Origin: Betaproteobacteria bacterium
Lineage (GTDB): Bacteria > Pseudomonadota > Gammaproteobacteria > Burkholderiales > SG8-39
Reading direction: 5' to 3'
Length of the DNA: 35,417 bases
NCBI GenBank assembly: GCA_029863065.1
Contig: JAOTWE010000004.1
Coordinates: 1-35,417 of the forward strand
Positions 14,361-23,360 of the stretch are shown one piece after another. How positions within the stretch are numbered: the first letter of the stretch is position 1; every line of letters begins with the position of its first letter. A model generated the notes under the pieces. That model saw nothing but the letters and a program-made list of their open reading frames with translations, was not told the DNA's origin and made no database searches. The translations under genes were made by a program, and so were the position numbers.

Positions 14361-16541
14361 TCAGCGCGGGGCCTTCCCCCGCGCGCCCTGAAGCGCCTGC
14401 GCCCGGGCGCCGAAAGCTTGTGCGTCGCGCTCGAGGCGCATCTCGAAGCGGCGTTCGCCGCGGTCGGCCATGACGGGCCCGGTGGCCGATGCGGCAACCG
14501 GCGCCGGCTCGGGCGCCCGGCTGCCCAGCGGACCGATCTGGTTGCCGACTGCAAATGCCGCCGCCAGGGCAAATCCGATCACAAGCCACGGCCGTGGGCG
14601 CCGCGGCCCGTGCCTGAGCCTTGCCGCGGCAGTCTCGGCGTCGAGCGCATGACGTTCTTCCCCCAACTGCTCGGCGCGCACCGTGTCGGCCTGCGCCTCG
14701 GCGACGCGCGCCTCGACCCGGCGCTCGGCCTCGTGCCGGGCGCGGCTGCGCTCGAGCGCGTGCGCTTCCGCCTTGGCGCTCGCCCGCGCCTGCCGCGCGG
14801 CGCGTTCCTCCGCGCGCAGGCGCTCGCGCGCCGCGCGCTCGAGCTCGCCGTCGAGCTGCCGCCGTTGCAGCGCTTCGGCTTCGCGCCGCGCGTCCGCGGC
14901 AATATGCTCCTCGGCGGCCGCCGCCAGGGCACGCTCCGAGGCCATGCGCTCAGCGGCGCTGCGTTTGGCGCTCGCCTCCTCGCCGGCACGGGCGCTTGAC
15001 TCCTGCGCTGCGCGCTGCTCGCGCTCGGCGCGCTCCGCGGCCGTCGCAGCCGCCGCGCGCTCGGTCTTGGCGCGCGCCGCGGCCTGCTCGCGGGCGCCCG
15101 CCTCCGCCTTGTGGCGGGCCCGCGCGGCCTGCGCCGCCTGCCGCTCGACTTCGGCACGCGTGCGCAGAGCACGCTCGAGCTCGGTGTCCATCTGCCGGCG
15201 CGCCTCGGCCTCGTCGCGCAGCGCCGCCTCGGTCTGCGCCTGCGCCGCGGCTTGCGCCGTCGCCGCCTGCTCCGCCGCGAGCCGCTCCCCGGCGGCGCGC
15301 CGCGCCGCCTGCTCGGCCGCGTGCTTCGCACTTACTGCGATTAGTGCCTCGGTCTGCGCCGCCTCCCGGTCGCGCGCCGCCTGTGCCAGCTCGGCATCGG
15401 CCGCCTCGTGCTCGAGCGTGCGCTGCGCCGCTGCGGCCTCGGCTGCGGCGCGCGCCTGCGCCGCGCCCGTCGCTTCGCGCTCGGCAACCGCACGCAGCTG
15501 CGCAGCTTCCGCGGCTTGCGCCCCGGCCTGCGCGCGCTCGCGCGCCTTCGCTTCGGCCGCCCGGTCCAGGCGCTGCCGCTCCTCGGCGAGTGCCGCCGCC
15601 GTGGCTTCGGTCTGCTCGCGCTCGCGCGCCTGCGCCAGGGCGCGCTCTTCGACCTCGTGGCGCTCCTCGGCGAGCCGTGCAGCCTCCTGCTCGGCCTGCG
15701 CGCGCGCCTGCGCGCGGTGCGTGGCCTGCGCATCCTTGGCTTCGCGCTCGCGCGTGGCGGCAAGGGCGCGCTTTTCCGCCGCCGCGCGCTCCTGCGCCAC
15801 GACGCGCGCCGCCTCGCTCGCCTCGGCGCGCGCCGCCGCGGCCAGCGCCGCTTCGTTCTCGCGCCGCGCGCGTTCCTCGGCGAGCTGGGCCGCCTTGCGC
15901 TCGGCTTCGGCGTTACGCCGCGCCTGTTCCTCCGCCGCCGATTCGATCGCCTTGCGCTCCTCGGCCAGGCGCGTCGCCTCGGCTTCCGCAGCGCTGCGCG
16001 ACTCGATCTCGCGCTTGAGCTTTTTCTCCGCCGCGTCGCGCTCGCGCGCGGAATCGTGCGCCCGGCGCTCGGCGTCGGCGCGCGCCGCGACCCCGCGCCG
16101 GGTCTGCTCCTCCGCGGACAGCCGCTCGCGCATGAGCGCCGCGGCCTTGGCTTCGGCCTCGGCGCGCTCGCGCGCATGCTGCGCGGCGGCATCCTCCTGG
16201 CGCCTTCGCGCCTCGGCCAGCTCGGTCGCGCGCCGCTCCGCCTGCTCGCGCGCGCGCGCCTCGGACAAGGCATGCGCCTCGGCGCGCTCGCGGTCGGCGA
16301 TCAGCCGCGCTGCCTTGGTCTCGGCCTCGGCCCGGGAGTGCGCGATGCGCCGCAGCTCCGCCTCGGCGGTCTGGCGCTCGCGCGCCAGGTCAAGGCCGCG
16401 TTTTTCCTCGATGATCCTGGCCTGCTGGGTCTGCTCGGCGCCGCGCTCGCCCTCGATGCGCTCGCGCAACTCCCCGGTCTGCTGTTGCAACTTGGCCGCG
16501 CCGCGCTCGGCCTGTTTGAGCTTGTCGATGATGCGGCTCAT
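14361..16541 (-). CDS. Giant coiled-coil membrane protein built of 28-residue repeats
   Basis: A 726-residue protein of A, E, R, Q and K. Residues about 1-640 are one uninterrupted predicted helix; residues 651-670 (PWLVIGFALAAAFAVGNQIG) are a single membrane segment preceded by a very basic 'RHGPRRPR'; a 56-residue tail follows. By positive-inside logic the coiled coil is cytoplasmic and the tail periplasmic. From residue 52 to about 640 there is a degenerate 28-residue unit (LAEER-like start) repeated about 21 times, with one 14-residue half unit. Family not recognised; it resembles filament-like or tether proteins only in composition. It begins 21 nt after korB stops, so it is probably in the kor operon. 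A 2-kb antisense open frame here is a composition artefact. Confidence 0.8.
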   Translation of the reverse strand: MSRIIDKLKQAERGAAKLQQQTGELRERIEGERGAEQTQQARIIEEKRGLDLARERQTAEAELRRIAHSRAEAETKAARLIADRERAEAHALSEARAREQAERRATELAEARRRQEDAAAQHARERAEAEAKAAALMRERLSAEEQTRRGVAARADAERRAHDSARERDAAEKKLKREIESRSAAEAEATRLAEERKAIESAAEEQARRNAEAERKAAQLAEERARRENEAALAAAARAEASEAARVVAQERAAAEKRALAATREREAKDAQATHRAQARAQAEQEAARLAEERHEVEERALAQAREREQTEATAAALAEERQRLDRAAEAKARERAQAGAQAAEAAQLRAVAEREATGAAQARAAAEAAAAQRTLEHEAADAELAQAARDREAAQTEALIAVSAKHAAEQAARRAAGERLAAEQAATAQAAAQAQTEAALRDEAEARRQMDTELERALRTRAEVERQAAQAARARHKAEAGAREQAAARAKTERAAAATAAERAEREQRAAQESSARAGEEASAKRSAAERMASERALAAAAEEHIAADARREAEALQRRQLDGELERAARERLRAEERAARQARASAKAEAHALERSRARHEAERRVEARVAEAQADTVRAEQLGEERHALDAETAAARLRHGPRRPRPWLVIGFALAAAFAVGNQIGPLGSRAPEPAPVAASATGPVMADRGERRFEMRLERDAQAFGARAQALQGARGKAPR

Positions 16542-16562
16542 GGCGGTCCTGCCCCTCGCCGC

Positions 16563-17618
16563 TCAGCGCAAGCCGGCGTTGATCTTGTCAAGCAAGGCCG
16601 AACCCGGGCACAGCTCCTTCTCCCCGAGCCGGTTGAACGGCGCCTCAAAAGTATTGAGGTGCTGGTGCAGGTCCTCCGCGTCCGGCGCCAGGTACAGCAG
16701 GCCGGTGAGGACCTCCCCCTTCGCCGCCGCCTGCGCGATGTGGGTAATCGCGTTGATCTTGTCCGACGGGTCGTACTCCGCGTCGAGCTTGCGCAGCTTG
16801 ATGATCGAGCCGTCGTGCTGCGGCACCTCGATGACGCCGCCCTCGGAGTAATCCACCGTGATCGCGTCGCGGCTGGGCCAGAAATCCAGGCGGTTCACCG
16901 CCTCGTTGTGCTCGCGCACGTAGTCGTAGCTCTTGGTCGAGCCCGGGTGGTTGTTGAAGGCGACGCAGGGCGAGATCACGTCGATGAACGCCGCCCCCTG
17001 ATGCCAGATCGCCGCCTCGACGAGCGGCGTGAGCTGCTGCTTGTCGCCGGAAAAGCTTCGCGCCACGAACGTCGCGCCCATCAGCAGCGCGAGCGACACG
17101 GTATCCACCGCTGCATCGGCATTCACCATGCCCTTTTTCGCCTTCGAGCCCTTGTCCGCGGTCGCCGAGAACTGGCCCTTGGTCAGGCCGTACACGCCGT
17201 TGTTCTCCAGGATGTAGGTCATGTTGACGCCGCGCCGCATGACGTGCGCGAACTGCCCCAGGCCGATGGACGCCGAATCGCCGTCGCCGGATACGCCCAG
17301 ATAAATCAAATCACGGTTCGCCAGGTTCGCCCCGGTCAGCACCGACGGCATGCGCCCGTGCACGGTGTTGAACCCGTGGGAATTCCCCAAAAAATAATCC
17401 GGCGTCTTCGAAGAACAACCAATTCCGGACAGCTTCGCCACACGGTGCGGCTGGATGTCGAGCTGGAAGAAGGCCTGGATCAGCGCGGCGGAAATCGAGT
17501 CGTGGCCGCAGCCCGCGCACAGCGTGGACACCTTCCCCTCGTAATCCCGCCGGGTAAACCCCAGCTTGTTCTTCGCCAGCATCGGGTGGTGCAGCTTGGG
17601 CTTCAGTACGTAGGTCAC
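16563..17618 (-). CDS. korB: 2-oxoacid:acceptor oxidoreductase, beta subunit (thiamine diphosphate-binding)
   Basis: A 351-residue subunit that binds thiamine diphosphate and a [4Fe-4S] cluster. 'STLCAGCGHDS' (C34, C37), C68 in 'GIGCSSK' and C218 in 'ISPCVAF' fit the four cluster ligands of Kor-type beta subunits. The TPP motif is 'GDGDSASIG' (111-119) followed by 'ENNGVYGLTKGQF' (139-150). It decarboxylates a 2-oxoacid such as 2-oxoglutarate to the acyl-CoA with electron transfer to a low-potential acceptor. The GTG start at 17618 overlaps the korA stop by 4 nt (GTGA). The substrate is inferred from closeness to KorB; other 2-oxoacids remain possible. Confidence 0.9.
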   Translation of the reverse strand: MTYVLKPKLHHPMLAKNKLGFTRRDYEGKVSTLCAGCGHDSISAALIQAFFQLDIQPHRVAKLSGIGCSSKTPDYFLGNSHGFNTVHGRMPSVLTGANLANRDLIYLGVSGDGDSASIGLGQFAHVMRRGVNMTYILENNGVYGLTKGQFSATADKGSKAKKGMVNADAAVDTVSLALLMGATFVARSFSGDKQQLTPLVEAAIWHQGAAFIDVISPCVAFNNHPGSTKSYDYVREHNEAVNRLDFWPSRDAITVDYSEGGVIEVPQHDGSIIKLRKLDAEYDPSDKINAITHIAQAAAKGEVLTGLLYLAPDAEDLHQHLNTFEAPFNRLGEKELCPGSALLDKINAGLR

Positions 17619-19465
17619 GCGGCCTTGTCCTTCTTGATCGGCCGCACGTTCAGGGCCGACACGATCTCGGAAATCTCCCTGGCGATGAAGCGCGCCGTGA
17701 TCGGCGTGCCGTCGTAGTGCAGCACCGAAATCAGGCAGGCCGGGTTGACGCCCGCCTCGTTGACCAGCAGCGTCTTCAGCTGCGCATCGCGGTTCTGCTC
17801 CACCACGAACACCTTGGCATGCGACTGGCAGAAGTCGTAGATCTCGTCCTGGAACGGGAAGGCGCGCACGCGCAGCGCGTTGACGAAGATGCCTTTGTCC
17901 GCCAGTGCCTCCAGCGCCTCGTGCATCGACGGCGAGGTCGAGCCATAGTAGATGCAGCCGAAGCGCGCCGGCTCGCGCGCCGGCGTCAGCAGCGGCTTGG
18001 GCAAGAGCGTCTTGGCGAAGTCGTGCTTCTTCAGCAGGCGCTCCATGTTGTAGGCGTAATCGGCGCCCGCCTCGGAGTACACCGCGTAGGGGTTCTTGCT
18101 CGTGCCGCGCGTGAAGTAGGCGCCCTTCGATTCGTGCGTTCCCGGATAGGTGCGGTACGGGATGCCGTCGCCGTCGACGTCGAGGTAGCGCCCGAATTCC
18201 TTGCCGCCATCCAGCATCTCGGCGGTCATGACCTTGCCGCGGTCGTAGACGCGGGCGTCGTCCCACTGCAGGGGCTTGCACAGCCGCTGGTTCATGCCGA
18301 TATCCAGATCCGTCATCAGGAACACCGGTGTCTGCAGCCGCTCGGCGAGATCGAGCGACAGCGCCCCGAAATTGAAGCACTCGTGCGGATCCTCGGGAAA
18401 GAGGAGCACGTGCTTGGTGTCGCCGTGCGAGAGGTAGGCGCACTTCAGGACGTCCGACTGCTGCGTGCGTGTCGGCATGCCGGTGGAAGGCCCGCCGCGC
18501 TGGACGTCGATGATCACCGCCGGAATCTCGGCGAAGTACGCGAGGCCCACGAACTCGCTCATCAGCGATATCCCGGGGCCGGAGGTCGCGGTGAAGGCGC
18601 GCGCCCCGTTCCAGCCCGCGCCGCAGACGATGCCGATCGAGGCGAGCTCGTCTTCGGCCTGGATGATGGCGAACTTGTTCTTGCCGGAGTCCGGGTCGAC
18701 GCGCAGCTTCTGGCAGTAGCGGGTGAACGCCTCCGCCAGGGAAGACGAGGGCGTGATCGGGTACCAGGCGCACACCGTCGCCCCGCCGTAGACGCAGCCG
18801 AGCGCGGCCGCGGCGTTGCCTTCCATGAAGATCCGGTCGCCGACCGCGTAGGCGCGCTTCACCTTCAGGCCGAGCATGCCCTTCAGCTTCTCGCCGGCGT
18901 AGTTGAAGCCCATCTGGAAGGCATTGAGATTGGGCTTGAGGAGCTTTTCCTTGCCCTTGTATTGCTCGCCGATCAGCTCGGCGATCACTCCGGGCTCGAT
19001 GTCCATGAGCGCCGAGAGCGCGCCGACGTAGATGATGTTCTTGAACAGCTGCCGCTCGCGCGCGTCGGTGAAGGTGGCGTTGCTGATCTCGGTGAGCGGC
19101 ATGCCGATGACGTTGACGTCGTCGCGGAATTTCGAGGGCGGCAGCGGCTTGGTGTTGTCGTAGAACAGGTACCCGCCGGGCTCGATCTCCTTCACGTCCT
19201 GGCTCCAGGTCTGCGGGTTCATCGCCACCATCAGGTCGACCCCGCCGCGCCGCCCGAGCCAGCCCTTCTCCGTGACGCGCACCTCGTACCAGGTCGGCAG
19301 GCCCTGGATGTTGGAGGGGAAGATGTTCCTCGGGCTGACCGGGATGCCCATGCGCAGGAACGATTTGGCGAACAGCTCGTTGGCGGAGGCCGAGCCCGAG
19401 CCGTTGACGTTGGCGAACTTGACGACGAAGTCGTTCAGCGACTCGATGCGCTTCATGGACATCAT
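17615..19465 (-). CDS. korA: 2-oxoacid:acceptor oxidoreductase, fused gamma-alpha subunit
   Basis: A 616-residue fusion. The N-terminal ~190 residues are the gamma (CoA-site) domain: 'ANVNGSGSASANELFAKSF', 'QGLPTWYEVRVTEKGWLGR', 'VDLMVAMNPQTWSQD'. The rest is the alpha domain that pairs with the TPP subunit: 'WYPITPSSSLAEAF', 'EDELASIGIVCGAGWNGAR', 'TATSGPGISLMSEFVGLAY', 'RGGPSTGMPTRTQQSD'. This is the KorA-type layout of 2-oxoglutarate:ferredoxin oxidoreductase. The tandem ATG at 19465 overlaps the stop of the upstream gene (ATGA), fixing the start despite a much longer open frame beyond it. Acts with korB and the flavin-ferredoxin protein. Confidence 0.92.
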   Translation of the reverse strand: MMSMKRIESLNDFVVKFANVNGSGSASANELFAKSFLRMGIPVSPRNIFPSNIQGLPTWYEVRVTEKGWLGRRGGVDLMVAMNPQTWSQDVKEIEPGGYLFYDNTKPLPPSKFRDDVNVIGMPLTEISNATFTDARERQLFKNIIYVGALSALMDIEPGVIAELIGEQYKGKEKLLKPNLNAFQMGFNYAGEKLKGMLGLKVKRAYAVGDRIFMEGNAAAALGCVYGGATVCAWYPITPSSSLAEAFTRYCQKLRVDPDSGKNKFAIIQAEDELASIGIVCGAGWNGARAFTATSGPGISLMSEFVGLAYFAEIPAVIIDVQRGGPSTGMPTRTQQSDVLKCAYLSHGDTKHVLLFPEDPHECFNFGALSLDLAERLQTPVFLMTDLDIGMNQRLCKPLQWDDARVYDRGKVMTAEMLDGGKEFGRYLDVDGDGIPYRTYPGTHESKGAYFTRGTSKNPYAVYSEAGADYAYNMERLLKKHDFAKTLLPKPLLTPAREPARFGCIYYGSTSPSMHEALEALADKGIFVNALRVRAFPFQDEIYDFCQSHAKVFVVEQNRDAQLKTLLVNEAGVNPACLISVLHYDGTPITARFIAREISEIVSALNVRPIKKDKAA

Positions 19466-21285
19466 GCCGCCTTCCTCTCGCGGCTGCGGCAGCCGGGCCC
19501 GGCGTCGGTCATTTCCAGCAGGAACTTCTGCATGTCCCAGGCCCCGGTCGGGCAGCGCTCGGCGCACAGGCCGCAGTGCAGGCACACGTCCTCGTCCTTC
19601 ACCATCACGCGCCCGGTCTTCAGGCCGTCCTGCAGGTACAGGTCCTGCGTCAGGTTCTTCGCCGGCGCGTTGAGGCGCGCGCGCAGCTCGCTTTCCTCGC
19701 CGTTGGCGACGAACGAGATGCAGTCCATCGGGCAGATGTCGACGCAGGCGTCGCACTCGATGCACAGCTTCGAGGCGAACACCGTCTGTACATCGCAGTT
19801 GAGGCAGCGCTGCGCCTCTTTCCAGGCGGTCGCAACGTCGAAGCCGAGCTCCACCTCGGCCTTCACGTTCTTCAGCGTCAACTTGATGTCGCGCCAGGGC
19901 ACCTTGTAGCGCGCGTCGCCGGCGATCTCGTTGTCGTAGCTCCACTCGTGGATGCCCATTTTCTGCGACAACAGGTTCACGCTCGGCGCCGGGCGCTCGC
20001 GCAGGTCCTCTGCATTGAGCAGTTTGTCGATGGAGATGGCGGCGTCGTGGCCGTGCGCCACTGCCCAGATGATGTTCTTCGGCCCGAAGGCGGCGTCGCC
20101 GCCGAAGAAGACGTTTCTTGCGCTCGACTGCAAGGTGGCCTTGTCGAGCACCGGCAGGCCCCACTGGTCGAACTCGATGCCGGCATCCTTCTCGATCCAG
20201 GGAAAGGCGTTCTCCTGCCCCACCGCCACCAGCACGTCGTCGCACTCGAACGTCTGCTCCGGCTCGCCCGTCGGCACCAGGCTGCGTTTGCCCTTGTCGT
20301 CGTACACCGCCTTCACCTTCTCGAAGCTCATGCCGGTGAGCTTGCCGTTCGCGTGCAGGAACGCCTTGGGCACGAGGAAGTTGAGGATCGGAATGCCCTC
20401 GTGCTGCGCGTCCTCCTTCTCCCAGGGCGAGGCCTTCATTTCCTCGAAGCCCGAGCGCACGATCACCTTGACGTCGCCGCCGCCGATGCGCTTCGAAGTG
20501 CGGCAGCAGTCCATGGCGGTGTTGCCGCCGCCGAGGACGATGACGCGCTTGCCGATCTTCGTGGTGTGGCCGAAGGACACCGAAGAGAGCCAATCGATGC
20601 CGATGTGGATGTTGTTCGCCGCTGCCTTGCGCCCCGGGATCTCGAGGTCGCGCCCGCGCGGCGCGCCCGAGCCGATAAAGATCGCGTCGTAGCCCTGGGC
20701 AATGAGCTTCTTCATGGAGTCGATCTTCACGCCGCCCCGGAACTCGACGCCGAGATCGAGGATGTAGCCCACCTCCTCGTCGATCACCTCCTCGGGCAGG
20801 CGAAAGCGCGGAATCTGCGACCAGATCATGCCGCCGGCGCGCGGGTCCTGGTCGAACACGGTCACCTGATAGCCGAGCGGCGCCAGGTCGCGCGCGACCG
20901 TGAGCGAGGCGGGGCCGGCGCCCACGCAGGCAATCTTCCTGCCGTTTTTTTTCGCCGCCGGCTTCGGCATGCGGCCTTTCATGTCATCGCCTTTGAAATC
21001 GGCGGCGACGCGCTTCAGCCGGCAGATGGCGACGGGTTCGGGCTTGGCCTGGTTATCCTCCTCGACGCGGCCGCGCCGGCAGGCGGGCTCGCAGGGGCGG
21101 TCGCAGGTGCGGCCGAGGATCCCCGGGAAGACGTTCGATTTCCAGTTGACCATGTAGGCATCGGCGTACCGGCCTGCGGCGATCAAGCGGATGTATTCGG
21201 GAACCGGGGTGTGGGCGGGACACGCCCACTGGCAATCGACGACTTTATGGAAATAGTCGGGATTCTTGATATCGGTGACCCGCAA
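19462..21285 (-). CDS. NAD(P)-linked flavin oxidoreductase fused to a 2[4Fe-4S] ferredoxin domain
   Basis: A 607-residue GltD-like protein that would shuttle electrons between Kor and NAD(P). The N-terminal part has 'CQWACPAHTPVPEYI' and 'CDRPCEPACRRG' cysteines as in glutamate synthase small subunits. The FAD site is 'ACVGAGPASLTVARDLA', and the NAD(P) site 'VIVLGGGNTAMDCCRTSKRIG' lies further on. The C-terminal ~120 residues hold two ferredoxin motifs, 'CIECDACVDICPMDC' and 'CLHCGLCAERCPTGA'. The start is TTG at 21285, selected because AAGGAG (21294-21299) lies 8 nt upstream; codons upstream to 21399 are non-homologous. First gene of the kor operon. A related arrangement occurs in phenylglyoxylate:acceptor oxidoreductases, so 2-oxoglutarate is not the only possible substrate. 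Confidence 0.9.
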   Translation of the reverse strand: MRVTDIKNPDYFHKVVDCQWACPAHTPVPEYIRLIAAGRYADAYMVNWKSNVFPGILGRTCDRPCEPACRRGRVEEDNQAKPEPVAICRLKRVAADFKGDDMKGRMPKPAAKKNGRKIACVGAGPASLTVARDLAPLGYQVTVFDQDPRAGGMIWSQIPRFRLPEEVIDEEVGYILDLGVEFRGGVKIDSMKKLIAQGYDAIFIGSGAPRGRDLEIPGRKAAANNIHIGIDWLSSVSFGHTTKIGKRVIVLGGGNTAMDCCRTSKRIGGGDVKVIVRSGFEEMKASPWEKEDAQHEGIPILNFLVPKAFLHANGKLTGMSFEKVKAVYDDKGKRSLVPTGEPEQTFECDDVLVAVGQENAFPWIEKDAGIEFDQWGLPVLDKATLQSSARNVFFGGDAAFGPKNIIWAVAHGHDAAISIDKLLNAEDLRERPAPSVNLLSQKMGIHEWSYDNEIAGDARYKVPWRDIKLTLKNVKAEVELGFDVATAWKEAQRCLNCDVQTVFASKLCIECDACVDICPMDCISFVANGEESELRARLNAPAKNLTQDLYLQDGLKTGRVMVKDEDVCLHCGLCAERCPTGAWDMQKFLLEMTDAGPGCRSRERKAA

Positions 21286-21293
21286 CTGCTCGT

Positions 21294-21299
21294 CTCCTT
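21294..21299 (-). promoter_or_regulatory. Ribosome binding site deciding the TTG start at 21285
   Basis: AAGGAG on the minus strand, 8 nt from TTG 21285. No ATG or GTG in the frame has a comparable site, and the family homology starts within a few residues of this codon. Confidence 0.8.
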
Positions 21300-21410
21300 G
21301 ACGGCGCCGATCTGTTGCCCGCGCGCGACGGCTGCCGTAAAACGAAAGTCTACTACCGGATAAAGCACGGGGAAAGGCTTTGTTTTCAAAAACCTGCAAC
21401 GGTTATCAGA

Positions 21411-21431
21411 GGGTGGGCCATGGGCCCAGCC
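21411..21431. repeat. Intergenic palindrome, copy 2 (GGGTGGGCC type)
   Basis: GGGTGGGCC (21411-21419) and GGCCCAGCC (21423-21431) form a 9-bp inverted repeat with one mismatch and a 3-nt loop. It shares the GGGTGGGCCAT-n-GGCCCA core with the copy at 8401-8427. It lies in the gap between the kor operon and the divergent transaldolase gene. Confidence 0.6.
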
Positions 21432-21452
21432 TACTGCGGGTAAGCTATCCGA

Positions 21453-22412
21453 ATGACCAGCCAGCTCGATTCCCTCAAGCGCCATTCCACCGTGGTCGCC
21501 GATACCGGCGACATCGACGCCGTGGCGCGCTGGCAACCCCAGGACGCCACGACCAATCCCTCGCTGCTGCTGGCGGCGGCGCAGGACCCGCGCTTTCGCC
21601 CCCTGGTCGACGAGGCGCTGGCGCACGGCCAGGGTGCCACCGCGCCGACGCTGGAATGGCTGTTTGTCCTGTTCGGCCGCGAAATCCTGAAACACATGGC
21701 CGGCCGCGTTTCCACCGAGGTGGACGCGCGCCTGTCGTTCGACACCAAGGGCTCGATCGCCAAGGCGCGCCGCTTCATCGAGCTCTACGAGGCCGCGGGC
21801 GTGGCGCGCGAGCGCGTGCTCGTCAAGCTCGCCTGCACCTGGGAAGGCATCCGCGCCGCCGAGCGGCTCGAGCGCGAGCGCATCCACTGCAACATGACGC
21901 TGCTGTTTTCCTTCGCCCAGGCGCTCGCCTGCGCCGACGCGGGCGTGACGCTGATCTCGCCCTTCGTCGGGCGCATTTACGATTGGCACAAGGCGGCGAG
22001 GAAGGTGGAGGACATCCCGATCGCCGAGGACCCGGGCGTCGCCTCGGTGACGCGCATCTATCACTACTACAAGAAATTCGGCTACGCGACGCAGGTCATG
22101 GGCGCGAGCTTCAGGAAGACCGGGCAGATCCTGGCGCTCGCCGGCTGCGACCTGCTCACCATCGCGCCGGACTTGCTGGAAAAGCTCTCTCGGGCGCAGG
22201 GCGAAGTCGCGCGCCGCCTTTCGCCGCAGGATGCAGCCGGGCAGGCCCTCGAGAGGATTTCGCTCGACGAACGCGGCTACCGCTGGCGCCACAACGAAGA
22301 CGCCATGGCGGTGGAAAAACTCGCCGACGGCATCCGCCGCTTCGATGCCGACGCGCGCAAGCTCGAGCAATACGTAATGGCGCTGGTAACGAACAAGCGC
22401 GCCGTTGCCTGA
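21453..22412 (+). CDS. tal: Transaldolase
   Basis: A 319-residue transaldolase of the TalB class, moving a dihydroxyacetone unit between sugar phosphates in the pentose phosphate pathway. '[11 protein letters not shown]-type' N-terminal segment ('[16 protein letters not shown]', acid D17/D20), '[13 protein letters not shown]' (28-40), the Schiff-base lysine K125 in '[13 protein letters not shown]', '[18 protein letters not shown]' and '[12 protein letters not shown]' are all in place. Length matches E. coli TalB (317). The crotonase gene follows with an 8-nt overlap. Confidence 0.97.
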   Translation: MTSQLDSLKRHSTVVADTGDIDAVARWQPQDATTNPSLLLAAAQDPRFRPLVDEALAHGQGATAPTLEWLFVLFGREILKHMAGRVSTEVDARLSFDTKGSIAKARRFIELYEAAGVARERVLVKLACTWEGIRAAERLERERIHCNMTLLFSFAQALACADAGVTLISPFVGRIYDWHKAARKVEDIPIAEDPGVASVTRIYHYYKKFGYATQVMGASFRKTGQILALAGCDLLTIAPDLLEKLSRAQGEVARRLSPQDAAGQALERISLDERGYRWRHNEDAMAVEKLADGIRRFDADARKLEQYVMALVTNKRAVA

Positions 22413-23190
22413 GCGCGTGGGCGAGCGCATCCAGACCGCACTCGAGGAGCGCGCCGGCGGGCGCGTGGCGCGCATCACCCTCGGCAATCCGGCGAAGCTG
22501 AACGCGCTCGACGCCGCGGCGATCCTCGAGCTCACCGAAGCCATGGGCAAGCTCGCCGGCGACGCGCGGCTGCGCGCCGTGGTGCTTACCGGCGAGGGCG
22601 ACAAAGCCTTCTCCGGCGGCATCGACGTGCACGAACTGGGGTCCGCCACGCAGGCGACGGCGCGCGCGGCCATCACGCGGCTGCACCGGTGCATCACGGC
22701 GGTGCGCGAGTGCCCGGTGCCGGTGATCGCCCGCGTGAACGGCTATTGCATCGGTGGCGCCCTCGAGCTCGCGGCGGCCTGCGACCTGCGCGTCGCCGCC
22801 GACCATGCGCGCTTCGGCATGCCCGAAGTGCGCCTGGGCATCCCCTCGGTGATCGAGGCGGCGCTGCTGCCGCGCCTGATGGGCGCAGGGCGCGCGCGCT
22901 GGCTGCTGCTCACGGGCGAGCTGATCGACGCCGCCGAAGCGCTGCGCTGGGGCCTGGTGGAACGCGTGGTGGCCGTGCAGGGACTGGACGCCGAGGTCGA
23001 CCACGCGCTCGATGCCATCCTCGCCGGCGGCGCCGAAGCGATACGCGTGCAAAAACGCCTGAACCGCGCCTACGAGGAACTGCCCTTCGCCGAGGCCGTG
23101 GCCGCAAGCATCGACGCCTTCGAGCAGGCCTACGCCACGGGCGAGCCGGGGCGCATGGTCGGCGACTACTTGCGCCGCACGCGGAAGTAG
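22405..23190 (+). CDS. Enoyl-CoA hydratase/isomerase (crotonase) family protein
   Basis: A 261-residue crotonase-fold acyl-CoA enzyme. Oxyanion-hole backbone positions lie in '[11 protein letters not shown]' (69-78) and '[17 protein letters not shown]' (113-129). Both catalytic glutamates of hydratases are present: E121 ('ALELA') and E141 ('[11 protein letters not shown]'). A 2-enoyl-CoA hydratase activity is therefore credible; exact substrate unknown. The start is ambiguous: TTG 22405 overlaps the transaldolase stop, and GTG 22417 is an alternative with four fewer residues; neither has a clear ribosome binding site. The last 25 nt overlap the end of the convergent small membrane protein gene. 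Confidence 0.88.
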   Translation: MPERVGERIQTALEERAGGRVARITLGNPAKLNALDAAAILELTEAMGKLAGDARLRAVVLTGEGDKAFSGGIDVHELGSATQATARAAITRLHRCITAVRECPVPVIARVNGYCIGGALELAAACDLRVAADHARFGMPEVRLGIPSVIEAALLPRLMGAGRARWLLLTGELIDAAEALRWGLVERVVAVQGLDAEVDHALDAILAGGAEAIRVQKRLNRAYEELPFAEAVAASIDAFEQAYATGEPGRMVGDYLRRTRK

Positions 23191-23360
23191 AGCCAGAGCA
23201 GCGCGTACAGCAGCGCCGGCACGGCGATCGCCAGCGCAAGCGGCTGCACCGCCTTCGCCTCCTCGCCCTCGCTGAAGGCGAGGATGGTGGCGGCGTTGAG
23301 CACGCAAACCACGACCCAGATCACCGAGGCGAGCAGCCAGAAGCGCTTCCAGAGCGCCAT
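23166..23360 (-). CDS. Small two-helix membrane protein
   Basis: A 64-residue protein with two hydrophobic segments (about 6-28 and 40-58), separated by an acidic 'SEGEEAKAVQP' loop and ending in a basic 'FRVRRK' tail. This implies both termini in the cytoplasm. Its ATG overlaps the stop of the upstream gene by one base (TGATG), so it is translated with it. The 3' end overlaps the crotonase gene on the other strand. The family is not recognised, and no function is proposed. Confidence 0.75.
   Translation of the reverse strand: MALWKRFWLLASVIWVVVCVLNAATILAFSEGEEAKAVQPLALAIAVPALLYALLWLYFRVRRK

Noticed and set aside
14683-16851. A 722-residue plus-strand open frame antisense to the coiled-coil gene and korB
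   Set aside because: It is almost all A, R, S and C, the mirror of GCG/CGC codon use in the Ala/Arg/Glu repeat. It has no domain or ribosome site, and it runs into the korB complement.
19466-20593. Upstream extension of the korA frame
   Set aside because: Translation beyond 19465 is low-complexity R/A/G sequence with no family match; the ATG at 19465 has the ATGA overlap and starts the gamma-domain homology.
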